Virus record (IMG/VR): IMGVR_UViG_3300028794_000198
Span: 26,049-90,048 of that record
DNA: 64,000 nt
Source of the DNA: a virus
Strand: one strand, 5' to 3'
The notes under the pieces: generated by a model
Database searches by the model: none
Seen by the model: only the letters and a program-made list of their open reading frames with translations
Told to the model about the DNA's origin: nothing
Made by a program: the position numbers and the translations under genes
Shown: one piece after another, positions 31,524 through 39,472 of the stretch
Layout: each line of letters opens with the position of its first letter
Position numbering within the stretch: position 1 is the first letter of the stretch

Positions 31524-31720
31524 GACGCACCGTCCTCGGTGAGGATGAACGTCGCGGACTTGAGGTCACCGAACGCGCTGGCCCGCTCGCGGCCGAGCTG
31601 CGTGTGCTCAGCCGCCGTAGTGGCGGACTCGGTTCGATCGGCGATGTCGGTGATGCGACCGCGGGCATCGGCCTGAAGCGTGGCCGCGGCGGCGATGTCC
31701 TTCTTGCTGAAGCAGCCCAT
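31520..31720 (-). CDS. Hypothetical protein (66 aa)
   Basis: MGCFSKKDIAAAATLQADAR; mostly one charged helix. The MGC start could be a lipidation-like context but no signal peptide is present. Coupled both sides. Confidence 0.5.
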   Translation of the reverse strand: MGCFSKKDIAAAATLQADARGRITDIADRTESATTAAEHTQLGRERASAFGDLKSATFILTEDGAS

Positions 31721-32085
31721 CACGCACCTGCCGTCTGCGGGTGCGGGCCGCGGGGACGCTGCGGGAGGCGCGGCTCGTTCGCTTTGGCGTGGTCGTCGGA
31801 GGCGACGAGGTGCAGCAGACCGGCGTCGGCGAGGGTAGCGCGGGAGCCGGCCATCAGCTCCTCGGCGAACTCCCACGAACGGACATCCAGCGCGGGCAGA
31901 CCGTTGCCGGTTGCAGCCTTCGCCGCCAGCTCGGCAGCGTGCAGGGCGGCCGACTCGTAGCGGGTCACCGCATCGACAACCGGCTTCGGGAAGGCGAGAC
32001 GCAACTCCAGGCGGGCCGGAGTGGGGACGGCCGGAGTGGGGAGCGGTGCGGTGGGGGTGTGCGGGGAAGTGCTGGTGGCGGCCAT
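31720..32085 (-). CDS. Hypothetical protein, first gene of the transfer-like operon
   Basis: 121 residues from MAATSTSPHTPTAP. After a Pro/Thr-rich start it has a helical core (KPVVDAVTRYESAALHAAEL). It is transcribed away from the divergent GntR gene, so the 32086-32263 region should hold its promoter. Confidence 0.55.
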   Translation of the reverse strand: MAATSTSPHTPTAPLPTPAVPTPARLELRLAFPKPVVDAVTRYESAALHAAELAAKAATGNGLPALDVRSWEFAEELMAGSRATLADAGLLHLVASDDHAKANEPRLPQRPRGPHPQTAGA

Positions 32086-32174
32086 GAGCGGTGTTCCTTC
32101 CTCTGGTCGTAAGTCGCACAAAACGGTGTGGCCGCCATTTCGTCGGCCTTCCGGCGATGCGATACTGACGGTAG

Positions 32175-32205
32175 ACCGGTGGTCCACCGGTGTCAACCAG
32201 TTGAC
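32175..32205. promoter_or_regulatory. Paired palindromic operators between the transfer-like operon and the GntR gene
   Basis: ACCGGTGG-T-CCACCGGT (32175-32191) is a perfect eight-base inverted repeat. Immediately next is GTCAAC-CA-GTTGAC (32192-32205). They sit in the divergent region, 60-90 bases before the GntR start. Probable binding sites of that regulator. Confidence 0.7.
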
Positions 32206-32263
32206 CGGAGGGAGAACCGTCCCTATGGTCAAGAGACATCCAGCGAAAGGAGAGGAAGGAGCG

Positions 32264-32983
32264 ATGCTTGGATACGCCGAAATCGCCGCACACTTCAGGA
32301 GGCAGATCACCGACGGGGAGCTCAATCCCGGAGATGCGATGCCGTCCTATACGGAGGCCTCCGACCAGTTCGGGGTGAACCGAACGACGGTGGTCCGCGC
32401 CTACGACATCCTCAAATCCGAAGGACTGGTCGCCAGTCGACCCGGAAAGGGAACGACCGTCGCCGCCCGCCCCAGCGTCATCATCAGCGGCGTCGACCGG
32501 CTTGACCGACTGAGCCGGACTGGTCGACGTTATGGGCCCGGAGAGGACTCGACAGGCCACCGTGTGATGTGGCGATCGGCGTATGACGTCGACGTGTGCC
32601 GCGCTCTTGAGATCGAACCGGGCGACGAGGTCGTGATCCGCATCCGCACGTTCCGACAGGACGGACGGGCGACAAGTGTCGGCATCTCGGTCTACCTGCC
32701 GCGAACTGTCGCCGAGGTCCAAGAGCTCGCCGAGAGCGAACGGATGGGGCGCTTCTTCGGTGAGATCTACACCGAACGCACCGGACGCGAAGTCACCAAG
32801 GGGCAGCGCACAGCCCATGCTCGGCAAGCCTCGCAGGACGAGATCGATGCCCTGCAACTCAACGTGCCCGCCCACATGGCGGTGTCCGTCCTCGTCACGA
32901 ACGTGACCTTCCACGACGAGGAGGGCCCACTCGCCTACTGGGAAGACGTCTACGCGCCGGGGGAGAAAATCCCGACCGCGTAG
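32264..32983 (+). CDS. GntR-family regulator (UTRA type, KorSA-like)
   Basis: 239 residues from ATG 32264, preceded by GGAAGGAG. The N-terminal winged helix (YAEIAAHFRRQITDGELNPG, ...FGVNRTTVVRAYDILKSEGL) is classic GntR, followed by a ~150-residue ligand-binding UTRA-type domain (GDEVVIRIRTFRQDGRATSV). KorSA-like GntR proteins repress transfer functions in Streptomyces conjugative elements; the divergent position before the transfer-like operon fits that role. Likely autoregulatory through 32175-32205. Confidence 0.85.
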   Translation: MLGYAEIAAHFRRQITDGELNPGDAMPSYTEASDQFGVNRTTVVRAYDILKSEGLVASRPGKGTTVAARPSVIISGVDRLDRLSRTGRRYGPGEDSTGHRVMWRSAYDVDVCRALEIEPGDEVVIRIRTFRQDGRATSVGISVYLPRTVAEVQELAESERMGRFFGEIYTERTGREVTKGQRTAHARQASQDEIDALQLNVPAHMAVSVLVTNVTFHDEEGPLAYWEDVYAPGEKIPTA

Positions 32984-32987
32984 AACG

Positions 32988-33024
32988 CGAAAGGCCGAGC
33001 GGTTGCACCCGCCCGGCCGTTTCG
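32988..33024 (+). terminator. Hairpin terminator after the GntR gene
   Basis: CGAAAGGCCG and CGGCCGTTTCG can pair with one bulge, enclosing a G/C-rich loop, five bases after the stop codon. Confidence 0.55.
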
Positions 33025-33081
33025 ACCAGCGAGTTGCTGCTCGCTGATCTTCAACCGTCACTCGCCAGAGAGAAGGTCTCG

Positions 33082-33558
33082 ATGACCACTGTACTGCCCG
33101 CCCAGGCCTCTGCCCCCGCGACGTCTGTCACTCCCCCGCCCCGGACGTGGTCGTTCGTCGACCGCCGCACCGGTGAGGCCGTCGAGTATCGATGCATGGA
33201 CAACTGCACCCTGGATCATGGCCGCGAGGTGGGGCGCGCCATCTTCCGTGAGGACGTGTGGTGCTGGACGTGGGCCGAGTCCATGACTCTGCCAGTCAAC
33301 GAGAACGGAACGCCGGAGGAGATGGCCGTCCTCTCCACCGTCATCAAGGTCGAGCCGTTCTCCCGAACGATCTCCCAGCGCCTGCCGTATGCGGTCGTCG
33401 AGCTGGTCGAGGACCAGTTCATCGAGAACCTCGACCCCGACGGCTACGAGACGCTCATCCGCACACTGTCCGACCGCCTCGACCAGATGCGCGCCACGCA
33501 CCGCCGGCTCGTTGGGATCCGCGCCGCATACATGGCCCGGCAGGTGCGCGCCGCCTAG
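33082..33558 (+). CDS. Hypothetical protein, DUF6907-like
   Basis: 158 residues, ATG after GAGAAGG. CMDNCTLDHG near the start, a beta-rich middle and a C-terminal helix (LDQMRATHRRLVGIRAAYM). The arrangement recalls DUF6907-type proteins of Streptomyces mobile elements, but the match is uncertain. Confidence 0.5.
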   Translation: MTTVLPAQASAPATSVTPPPRTWSFVDRRTGEAVEYRCMDNCTLDHGREVGRAIFREDVWCWTWAESMTLPVNENGTPEEMAVLSTVIKVEPFSRTISQRLPYAVVELVEDQFIENLDPDGYETLIRTLSDRLDQMRATHRRLVGIRAAYMARQVRAA

Positions 33559-33650
33559 CGCCTTCAGTCCTCCCGCAACCAACCCGCAGGCGGCCCGGCG
33601 AGTTCCCATCGTCGGGCCCCGCGTCATCCGCAAACCTGGAGCATAGGTAC

Positions 33651-34352
33651 ATGCTGATTCACCGCAGGCCAGACCCCGCCGAAGCTGAGGCCGCCCAACG
33701 AGCTCTTCTGTTGGATGGGCGTCTGAGCCTTCTGACCGTCGGCGTTCTGATGAAGATTCTCAATCGCGCCCCCGAGTGGCAGATCAACGCCAAAACATTC
33801 CATGCAATGTGCGAGGAGGGGCGTGGCATCGGCGCCGAATCAGCACGCAGCATTCGGATGGCGTTCCGCGAGCTCGAAACGATCGGCTACATGCGCCGCA
33901 CCAAGGGCAAGAAGTCCAACGGCGACTTCTACACGTGGCTTGAGGTGTCCGATGTTCCGCACCAGTTCGCACCCTTCAGCCTGGCGGAACAACCGTCGGA
34001 GCCGGTCGCAGGCTACGAGCACGGAACGATGCCGACCGAAGGCTTCGTCTACATAATCAGCCCGGCAGAAAGTCGCGTCGTGAAAATCGGCACGACTGTG
34101 GATGTGTCGACTCGACTGCGGAGCATGCAGACGTCCAACCCTCAACTGCTCGTCGCCCGATGGTCGTGCCTAGGGAACGTCGAGCTGGAAAGCTTCCTTC
34201 ATCGCCGATTCGACCCCATCCGCGTCAAGGGTGAGTGGTTCGATTTCGGCGACGGGGATCCCATCGCCGAAGTTTCCGCAGCGGCGGAGTACTTCTACGA
34301 GTTGCCGTTTGGCTCCCTGAGTGAACCGGCAGTCGCGACCGAGCCGATCTGA
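33651..34352 (+). CDS. Winged-helix plus T5orf172/GIY-YIG-like protein
   Basis: 233 residues. The first ~110 look like a replication-initiator-type winged helix (LSLLTVGVLMKILNRAPEW, ...IRMAFRELETIGYM). From ~125 onward GFVYIISPAESRVVKIGTTVDVSTRLR and ELESFLHRRFDPIRVKGEWF match the T5orf172 (GIY-YIG) domain, including the Y, KIG, R and E positions. A DNA-targeted nickase or regulator is possible. Compare 15772-16545. Confidence 0.72.
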   Translation: MLIHRRPDPAEAEAAQRALLLDGRLSLLTVGVLMKILNRAPEWQINAKTFHAMCEEGRGIGAESARSIRMAFRELETIGYMRRTKGKKSNGDFYTWLEVSDVPHQFAPFSLAEQPSEPVAGYEHGTMPTEGFVYIISPAESRVVKIGTTVDVSTRLRSMQTSNPQLLVARWSCLGNVELESFLHRRFDPIRVKGEWFDFGDGDPIAEVSAAAEYFYELPFGSLSEPAVATEPI

Positions 34353-34496
34353 CGCTCAACACTTCGGCTCCCGCCTCCATCGTTAATACGCGGGGCCGCA
34401 GGCCCGGCCTTAGTGCGTGCGTGCGCGAGGCGGAAGCGGCAGGCGGGCAAGCCTGTCGATCATCGACGACGACCACATTTCAACGAGAGGTTCACT

Positions 34497-34724
34497 GTGG
34501 GACTGACGAAGGAGCAGATCGGCAGGCTCGAAGCCGACACCAGGATCGACGGGTCGGACCGCCGGCTGCTGATGTCGCTGTGCGACTACGACCCGGGGGA
34601 CGGCTCGGACGACAGTGGATGGGGCGGACTCCGGGTGATGTTCCGAAAGCTGGAGGCCGCCGGATACCTGACGATCGACGGACTCCACGTTCACGTCCGA
34701 GTACTTGAAACGGAGGCGCGATGA
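34497..34724 (+). CDS. Hypothetical small protein
   Basis: 75 residues from GTG with AGAGG upstream. LTKEQIGRLEADTRIDGSDRR and a C-terminal winged-helix-like RKLEAAGYLTIDGLHV. Possibly DNA-binding. Overlaps the RraB-like gene by 4 nt. Confidence 0.5.
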   Translation: MGLTKEQIGRLEADTRIDGSDRRLLMSLCDYDPGDGSDDSGWGGLRVMFRKLEAAGYLTIDGLHVHVRVLETEAR

Positions 34725-35026
34725 GCAACATCCCGTACACCCACTGGTCGTACTTCCCAGACGAGGCCACCGCGCGCCGCTGCGCCCAGGATCTCGCCGA
34801 CTACATAACCCGCGTCCGTGAGCCGCTGCCGGACAGCACCGACTGGCTGCTGCTGGCGGGCCGGGACGTCAGCATCGACCACCTCGTAGCGCGCCACCGG
34901 GAGGTCGCCGCGATCGTCGAGCGGCACGGCGGCCGGTACGACGGCGGGGAGGCGGCCTACCTCGGAACGGGCCGGCCGGTCGCGGACCCGATGCTGATCG
35001 AGGACGACGACGGGGCCACTACGTGA
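34721..35026 (+). CDS. RraB-like protein
   Basis: 101 residues. WSYFPDEATARRCAQDL, then VARHREVAAIVERHGGRYDGGEA resembles the RraB (ribonuclease E inhibitor) fold family. The similarity is to the fold pattern only, and RNase inhibition is not shown. Coupled to the NUDIX gene by a 4-nt overlap. Confidence 0.6.
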   Translation: MSNIPYTHWSYFPDEATARRCAQDLADYITRVREPLPDSTDWLLLAGRDVSIDHLVARHREVAAIVERHGGRYDGGEAAYLGTGRPVADPMLIEDDDGATT

Positions 35027-35406
35027 TCGCCGCCGCGGTCATCACCCACGCGGCCCGCGTCCTCCTCATCCGCCGCACAACCCCGGAGGCCGCCCTTCTG
35101 TGGTCGTTCCCTGCGGGCAAGCTGCACCCCGACGAGTCCCCTGTCGAGGCCGCTGTCCGCGAGGCCCTGGAAGAGGCGGGCGTGACGGTGGCCCCGCTCC
35201 AACTGCTGGGTGAGCGCACGCATCCGGTGACGGGCCTACGCGTCGTCTACATCGCCTGCGAGCTGGTCGGTGGCACGGCGCATGCGGCGTCGCCTCGCGA
35301 GGTGGCAGAAGTCCGCTGGGCGCGCCTCAGTGAGCTGCCAGGGCTGATCCCTGGCGGCATCTACGCACCGGTGCAGGCCTTCCTCGAAGGAGTCCTACCG
35401 CCGTAG
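35023..35406 (+). CDS. NUDIX hydrolase
   Basis: 127 residues from GTG. The NUDIX box GxxxxxExxxxxxxREAxEEAG is present from GKLHPDES through REALEEAGV, with all catalytic Glu and Arg residues. NUDIX enzymes cleave nucleoside diphosphates linked to other moieties; the substrate cannot be read from sequence. Confidence 0.85.
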   Translation: MIAAAVITHAARVLLIRRTTPEAALLWSFPAGKLHPDESPVEAAVREALEEAGVTVAPLQLLGERTHPVTGLRVVYIACELVGGTAHAASPREVAEVRWARLSELPGLIPGGIYAPVQAFLEGVLPP

Positions 35407-35499
35407 CTCTCCGCCTCGCCCGCACCATCAGCCCTTCCGTCCCTCACCCATCCACCCACCCCTAAACTGACCCGGCCGCCGCCGAAAGGACCCTCCCGT

Positions 35500-35889
35500 A
35501 TGCGCCCCGCCGACTACCGCGACTACCTCGTCGACCTGCTCAAGAACAGCTCTGACGTGCAGCGAGTGCAGGTCATCGACTCCGGCAAGCATCCTTACGC
35601 CCTGGCCGCGACGGTGGCGGGCAAGGAGCGCCGCTGGCAGGTGATCGGCCAGCTGGCGGACGGCGCAAAGCACGCGACTCCGACGGCGCCGGTGCACTCA
35701 GGCCCGCCCGCGTACACAGCGGCGCCCGCCACTGGCGCGCCGGATGCGTGGCTGGCCGGTGTGATCGGTGCTGCGGAGCCTGCGGACACGGAGCGGCTTG
35801 AGGTGTGGTCGACACGCAAGAAGACGGGCGAGCCCGGGGTGACCGTGCATTTTCACAACGGCGAGCGCGCCTTCGTGCGCCTCATCTGA
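35500..35889 (+). CDS. Hypothetical protein
   Basis: 129 residues. RDYLVDLLKNSSDVQRVQ then a beta strand region, a Pro/Ala-rich linker, and a C-terminal strand pair (GEPGVTVHFHNGERAFVRL). Upstream GAAAGGA. Unknown function. Confidence 0.55.
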   Translation: MRPADYRDYLVDLLKNSSDVQRVQVIDSGKHPYALAATVAGKERRWQVIGQLADGAKHATPTAPVHSGPPAYTAAPATGAPDAWLAGVIGAAEPADTERLEVWSTRKKTGEPGVTVHFHNGERAFVRLI

Positions 35890-35966
35890 GCCCTTCCTGC
35901 GACTGGCCGGCTGCCGCATCGTGGGTCGCGCAGGAAGCACCTCCGCCCGTTGAAGGAGATCTGCTC

Positions 35967-36116
35967 ATGCGCAACCGTGTCGACCCCACCCAGTGCTCGG
36001 CCTCCTGTCCCGTCTGCGGCGCCTACGGCAGCGCAGAGCCCGGCCAGCCGACAGCTCAGCATCAGGCTCAGGGCAGCCGCGAGATGTGTCCTGGCAGCGG
36101 CCAGCCGGCCGTCTGA
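35967..36116 (+). CDS. Small Cys-rich protein (49 aa)
   Basis: ATG with GAAGGAG upstream. Contains CSASCPVCG plus a distal C, resembling a compact zinc ribbon with a Gln-rich middle. Last gene before the terminator. Confidence 0.55.
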   Translation: MRNRVDPTQCSASCPVCGAYGSAEPGQPTAQHQAQGSREMCPGSGQPAV

Positions 36117-36132
36117 GCGCGCACGCGAAAAA

Positions 36133-36156
36133 GCCCCGCACCATCAGGTGCGGGGC
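36133..36156. terminator. Bidirectional hairpin terminator
   Basis: GCCCCGCACC-ATCA-GGTGCGGGGC preceded by AAAAA on the plus strand, between convergent transcription units ending at 36116 and 36179. Confidence 0.88.
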
Positions 36157-36178
36157 TTCGCCGTGTCCCGGTTGCCCC

Positions 36179-36457
36179 TCAGTCCTCTTCCGCCGCGTGC
36201 GCCAGTTCGTTGGCGAGCCGCTTCAGCGCCCGGTCCGCATTGGCGGGCACTTCGCGCATGTCTTCGTCGCCGTCTGCAGTGGCTGCTTCGAGGAGGGCGC
36301 GGATCGGTGCCCGGAGTTCGAGGACGGCTTCCCGGAGTTCCAGGAGGATCTCCTGCGCGCTGTCGGCGTCCGCGGGCAGGTCGGTGACGTCGAGTTTGGC
36401 GGCGGCGGCGCGGATCTGGGCGGCGAGTTCCTTGCTGAGACGGACGTTGCGGGGCAT
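36179..36457 (-). CDS. Hypothetical helical protein
   Basis: 92 residues. RNVRLSKELAAQIRAAAAKL suggests a ribbon-helix-helix-like start, followed by an acidic region and a C-terminal helix. Possible DNA binder; unproved. Confidence 0.5.
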   Translation of the reverse strand: MPRNVRLSKELAAQIRAAAAKLDVTDLPADADSAQEILLELREAVLELRAPIRALLEAATADGDEDMREVPANADRALKRLANELAHAAEED

Positions 36458-36472
36458 CAGGGCTTCTGTCGG

Positions 36473-36622
36473 TCAGAGGATGTGCAGGAGGGTCCACAGC
36501 GCGGCCTTGAGTACCCAGTTGACGAGCGTGAGCATCCCGAGCGCGGCAACGATCAGGGCGGCGCCTCGCGGGACGCGGACCTCTTCGTTCAGCCAGTGCG
36601 GGTCGCGGTCGGTCACGCTCAC
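36473..36622 (-). CDS. Small membrane protein (49 aa)
   Basis: GTG start in a GTGA overlap (VSVTDRDPHWLNEEVRVP), then one membrane helix (AALIVAALGMLTLVNWVL). Unknown. Confidence 0.5.
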   Translation of the reverse strand: MSVTDRDPHWLNEEVRVPRGAALIVAALGMLTLVNWVLKAALWTLLHIL

Positions 36623-37077
36623 CGCCGCCGCCGCGCCGGCCCATGCGACGGCTGCCAGGCGGGCCGGTCGCGTGGTCGGGGCGGCTTGCCGCAGTCGTCG
36701 CACCCGACGGCCTCGGGTAGGTGCCGGAAGGCTTCTTTGATCTGCCTGAACTGGTCGGCGACGCGTTGGAGCAGCGGCTGGAACGCGGCACGGAGACTCT
36801 CCTGCATCTCGGCCAGGACCGCTTGCGCTTCGATGGCCGCGAGATCCGCGTGCGGGCCAGGTCGTCCGAGTTCGGCGGCGATGACGGCTGCCTGGGCTTC
36901 GGCCGGGGTGAGGTCATGCCGTTCGATGAGCCGGCCGATGAGGACGTTGGCCCCGTTCATCCGTGGGCGCACAGCCGGTGGGGGCGGCAGGTCGGGCGCC
37001 CACCGCATGGCGCCGCCGCTGACGTCCCAGTCGTCGAGGGCGGTGTCGATCTGGCCGAGGACGTCGTCGGTGCGCAT
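36619..37077 (-). CDS. Hypothetical coiled-coil protein
   Basis: 152 residues. LTPAEAQAAVIAAELGRPG and a long coiled coil (EAQAVLAEMQESLRAAFQPL), ending in a CDDCG zinc pair and a basic tail. Unknown. Confidence 0.55.
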   Translation of the reverse strand: MRTDDVLGQIDTALDDWDVSGGAMRWAPDLPPPPAVRPRMNGANVLIGRLIERHDLTPAEAQAAVIAAELGRPGPHADLAAIEAQAVLAEMQESLRAAFQPLLQRVADQFRQIKEAFRHLPEAVGCDDCGKPPRPRDRPAWQPSHGPARRRR

Positions 37078-37078
37078 C

Positions 37079-37336
37079 TCAGGTCTCCTTCTGGTGGTGC
37101 GGGCAGCTGCACGGCGCCATGTCCTGCTTGCGGGTGAGCCGACAGGAGGCGTGCTGCCGTCCGGCCCACAGCAGGAGTTCGTCGGCCATGTCGGGGCGCC
37201 GTAGGCCGGCTACTTCGAGGGCGCGGGCCATCTGGCAGGCGGTGGAGTCGTAGGGGCCGAGGTCGACGACGGCGAGGAGGTGGTCGGGGAGTTTGTCGCG
37301 GTCGCTGCCGGGCGGCGGCGGGGTCCAATCGGTCAC
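37079..37336 (-). CDS. Hypothetical Cys-containing protein
   Basis: 85 residues; helical middle with QMARALEVAGLRRPDMADEL and a C-terminal CSCPHH metal-like motif. Coupled upstream. Confidence 0.5.
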   Translation of the reverse strand: MTDWTPPPPGSDRDKLPDHLLAVVDLGPYDSTACQMARALEVAGLRRPDMADELLLWAGRQHASCRLTRKQDMAPCSCPHHQKET

Positions 37337-37554
37337 TGCTGCTCCTTCTGCCGGTCGAGCTGGTCGATGAGCTGCGCCGCCCCGTCGCTGAAGCTGCGCT
37401 CCGGCGCTCCAGCAGGGCAGTCGTGTCCGCAGAGCGGGCAGATCCGGGCGTTGATGGCGTCCCGTATCCAGCGCCTGGCGGTGTGGGCGGCGGCATACGC
37501 CGAGGGTCCGAGGATGATGCCGACGGCGAGCGCGATCCAGTTGGCGGTACTCAC
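37333..37554 (-). CDS. Small membrane protein with zinc knuckle
   Basis: 73 residues from GTG. Membrane helix ANWIALAVGIILGPSAYAAA, then CPLCGHDC and an acidic tail ending EQQ. Overlaps both neighbours by 4 nt. Confidence 0.55.
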   Translation of the reverse strand: MSTANWIALAVGIILGPSAYAAAHTARRWIRDAINARICPLCGHDCPAGAPERSFSDGAAQLIDQLDRQKEQQ

Positions 37555-37769
37555 TTGCCGCCTTGTCCGGCTCGGTGCCCGTTCTTCTCGTGGCGTTCTG
37601 CTGCGGCGATGAGGACGGCGAGGGACGGGATGTCGTCGTTGGTGTCCCAGGTGCCGACGTCGCCGACGCCGATCAGGTTGTTGTTGCAGGCGTCGCAGGT
37701 GAGGGCGACGGTTGGGTGTCCGCCGGTGGGGTCGTCGCCGGTGACGTGGTACTCGTCGAGATTGACCAT
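37551..37769 (-). CDS. Small zinc-binding-like protein
   Basis: 72 residues. LTCDACNNNLIGVGDVGTW has one Cys pair; the rest is a helix (LAVLIAAAERHEKNGH) with His residues, like a degenerate zinc finger. ATGA coupled. Confidence 0.55.
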   Translation of the reverse strand: MVNLDEYHVTGDDPTGGHPTVALTCDACNNNLIGVGDVGTWDTNDDIPSLAVLIAAAERHEKNGHRAGQGGK

Positions 37770-38359
37770 CACTCGCCCTCGCTTTCCAGCGGCCAGCGCA
37801 GGTCGTCGCTGCTGGTCGGCGAGTTGTCCGCCCCGTTGTCCACCGACTCGCACGCCCTGACCTGCACGTTCGCGATTGTGGGCCCGTTTTTGTCCGCCGG
37901 AATGTCCGCAGCGGTGTCCGTGGGTCCGTCGAGTGCGGCAAGGGTGTCGCGCGCCTGGTCGATGGCCTGCACGCGGACCGAGGAGGCGATGGTCATCTCG
38001 CAAAGGCGGCGCACGCGGGCGATGGCAGCTTCGGCGCGTTCGGCCCGCTGCTTCTGTTCGTTGGCGTAGGCGACGGCCTCGGCCCGTTGCCCGACAGCCG
38101 TCACCTTCTCGGTGATCTTGACGGCGAACTCGCGCATCGCCGCGTACCCGATGTGGTGGCCACAGAAGACGAACGCCCCATGCTGCCGGGCGTCGGCGAT
38201 GTCGCCGATCAGTTCGTTGACGAGATCGGGGCGCGGGCAGTCCATGAGCGTGCAGACGATCCGACTGTCGTCGCCGAGGCGCAGGGTGGGGTTTCCGCAG
38301 GCGGGGCAGAAGCCGTGGACGTCGCGGGCGTGGATCGAGGGCAGGGGCCGGCTGGTCAT
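37769..38359 (-). CDS. DUF6085-like zinc protein
   Basis: 196 residues from MTSRPLPSIHARD. VHGFCPACGNPTLRLGDDSRIVC fits the actinobacterial DUF6085 start (zinc ribbon plus CP.P). A long coiled coil (AYANEQKQRAERAEAAIARV) follows. Unknown function; frequent in Streptomyces phages. Confidence 0.68.
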   Translation of the reverse strand: MTSRPLPSIHARDVHGFCPACGNPTLRLGDDSRIVCTLMDCPRPDLVNELIGDIADARQHGAFVFCGHHIGYAAMREFAVKITEKVTAVGQRAEAVAYANEQKQRAERAEAAIARVRRLCEMTIASSVRVQAIDQARDTLAALDGPTDTAADIPADKNGPTIANVQVRACESVDNGADNSPTSSDDLRWPLESEGE

Positions 38360-38529
38360 GTAGTCCTCCTCCGTGCTGCGCGTCGTGTCTCCCGGTTGGC
38401 GGGTGGTGGTGGGGCGAGTTCCTCGTCGTCGTCTTCGACCACGGTCTCGCTGGGTCGGACGATGACGGTCTCCCAGTCGCGGCCTCGCTTGCCGGCGTGT
38501 TCGCGGCGGGGGTTGGATGGGCCGGTCAC
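38356..38529 (-). CDS. Small basic/acidic protein (57 aa)
   Basis: GTG start in a GTGA overlap. VTGPSNPRREHAGKRGRDWE, then an acidic patch and an Arg-rich end. Unknown. Confidence 0.45.
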   Translation of the reverse strand: MTGPSNPRREHAGKRGRDWETVIVRPSETVVEDDDEELAPPPPANRETRRAARRRTT

Positions 38530-38813
38530 GGCTGGCCTCCGGTGTTGATGGCCCGCGCGATGGCAAGAGTTTCGGGTCCGCCGACGCGGTTGAGGAGGTC
38601 GGGGTCGAGTTCGCCGATGCGCGCCCATGCTTCGAAGACGTCGGCGAGGAGTGTGCCGACGTGGGGGTCCATGGCTGCCGGGTCGGGGCGCACGTTTCCG
38701 AAGAGGTCGCGGGTGCCTTTGCGGATCACGGCGCCGATCCCCTGTCCGGCTCGTTGGGCACGCTCACGCAACCGGGTTGCTGCGGCTCGGAGTTCGTCGC
38801 TGGGGCTGGTCAC
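38526..38813 (-). CDS. Hypothetical protein
   Basis: 95 residues from GTG. SDELRAAATRLRERAQRAG (helix) and VGTLLADVFEAWARIGEL. Recalls small actinophage helical proteins. Coupled both sides. Confidence 0.5.
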   Translation of the reverse strand: MTSPSDELRAAATRLRERAQRAGQGIGAVIRKGTRDLFGNVRPDPAAMDPHVGTLLADVFEAWARIGELDPDLLNRVGGPETLAIARAINTGGQP

Positions 38814-38989
38814 AGGTACTCCCTACGGTTGATCGTGATGTCGCTGATGGCGCGGAGCCGTTCTTCGGTGAGCAGTTCGCCGTGGCGTCCTTGTCCGCGT
38901 AGGTCTTGGAGGCGGGGGTCGACGGGTGTGGGAGCCCAGTCGGCTTCGTCGTCCTGCCAGAGGGGCTCGCAGTCGACGGGCGCGGTCAC
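38810..38989 (-). CDS. Hypothetical protein (59 aa)
   Basis: GTG start VTAPVDCEPLWQDDEADW. The C-terminal LRAISDITINRREYL is followed by the next gene in a 4-nt overlap. It overlaps the frame of the next upstream gene over its whole length; see 38823-39206. Confidence 0.55.
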   Translation of the reverse strand: MTAPVDCEPLWQDDEADWAPTPVDPRLQDLRGQGRHGELLTEERLRAISDITINRREYL

Positions 38990-39206
38990 GGCTGCTGCTC
39001 GGGGCGATGTGGTCGGCGGCGTTGAGCGCGGACAGCATGGTGACGTTGCCGGGCTTCTTCGGGTCGTGGGCGTTCCAGGCTGCGCGGATGCGTTCGGCGA
39101 GGTGGTGGGCGTGCTCGTCGAGGACGGCTTGCAGTAGCTGTTCGTCGTAGGCGCCGGTGACACCGAACTCGGCGGCGAAGCGGTCGCGTGCGGGGTGGTC
39201 GGTCAT
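38823..39206 (-). CDS. Hypothetical protein, probably frameshifted near its 3' end
   Basis: ATG 39206 coupled to the upstream stop; MTDHPARDRFAAEFGVTGAY... through NAADHIAP (about 67 residues) has normal composition. After that the open frame continues 60 residues with Arg/Pro-rich, shadow-like composition on top of the 38810-38989 gene. Adding one base near 39000 would give IAPEQQP and a TGA overlapping the GTG of the next gene, as in all neighbouring junctions. A one-base deletion or a sequencing error is the simplest explanation. Confidence 0.5.
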   Translation of the reverse strand: MTDHPARDRFAAEFGVTGAYDEQLLQAVLDEHAHHLAERIRAAWNAHDPKKPGNVTMLSALNAADHIAPSSSRDRARRLRAPLAGRRSRLGSHTRRPPPPRPTRTRTPRRTAHRRTAPRHQRHHDQP

Positions 39207-39472
39207 GGTGCCTCGATGCCGGGGATGTCGCGGTCTGCTTCTTGCCGGATGTTGTTGATCTCGGCGTCGTACTGGGTGATGGCGGTGTGGACTTGGGTCC
39301 AGAGGGTGCGCAGCGGGGTGCCTGGCTCGGGCGCCCATTGGTCGAGGACGTCGCGGACGTTCTGGACGCGTGAGCCCTGGTAGTCGCCGATGCGGGCGTT
39401 GAGGTGCTGCCGTTTGAGTTCGGCGTTCCTGCCTTCGACGAGGGCCAGGACGGCGGGCGGGATGTCGGTCAC
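39203..39472 (-). CDS. Hypothetical helical protein
   Basis: 89 residues from GTG. VTDIPPAVLALVEGRNAELK, then a helix pair (VRDVLDQWAPEPGTPLRTLW). Coupled both sides. Unknown function. Confidence 0.55.
   Translation of the reverse strand: MTDIPPAVLALVEGRNAELKRQHLNARIGDYQGSRVQNVRDVLDQWAPEPGTPLRTLWTQVHTAITQYDAEINNIRQEADRDIPGIEAP

Noticed and set aside
31720-33061. Minus-strand open frames running under the GntR gene
   Set aside because: Antisense to a clear regulator; only their 3' parts (31520-31720 and 31720-32085) look real.
34353-34496. Terminator or small gene between the GIY-YIG and next plus-strand genes
   Set aside because: Only a weak GC hairpin (around 34392-34412) and no convincing start with ribosome site were found.
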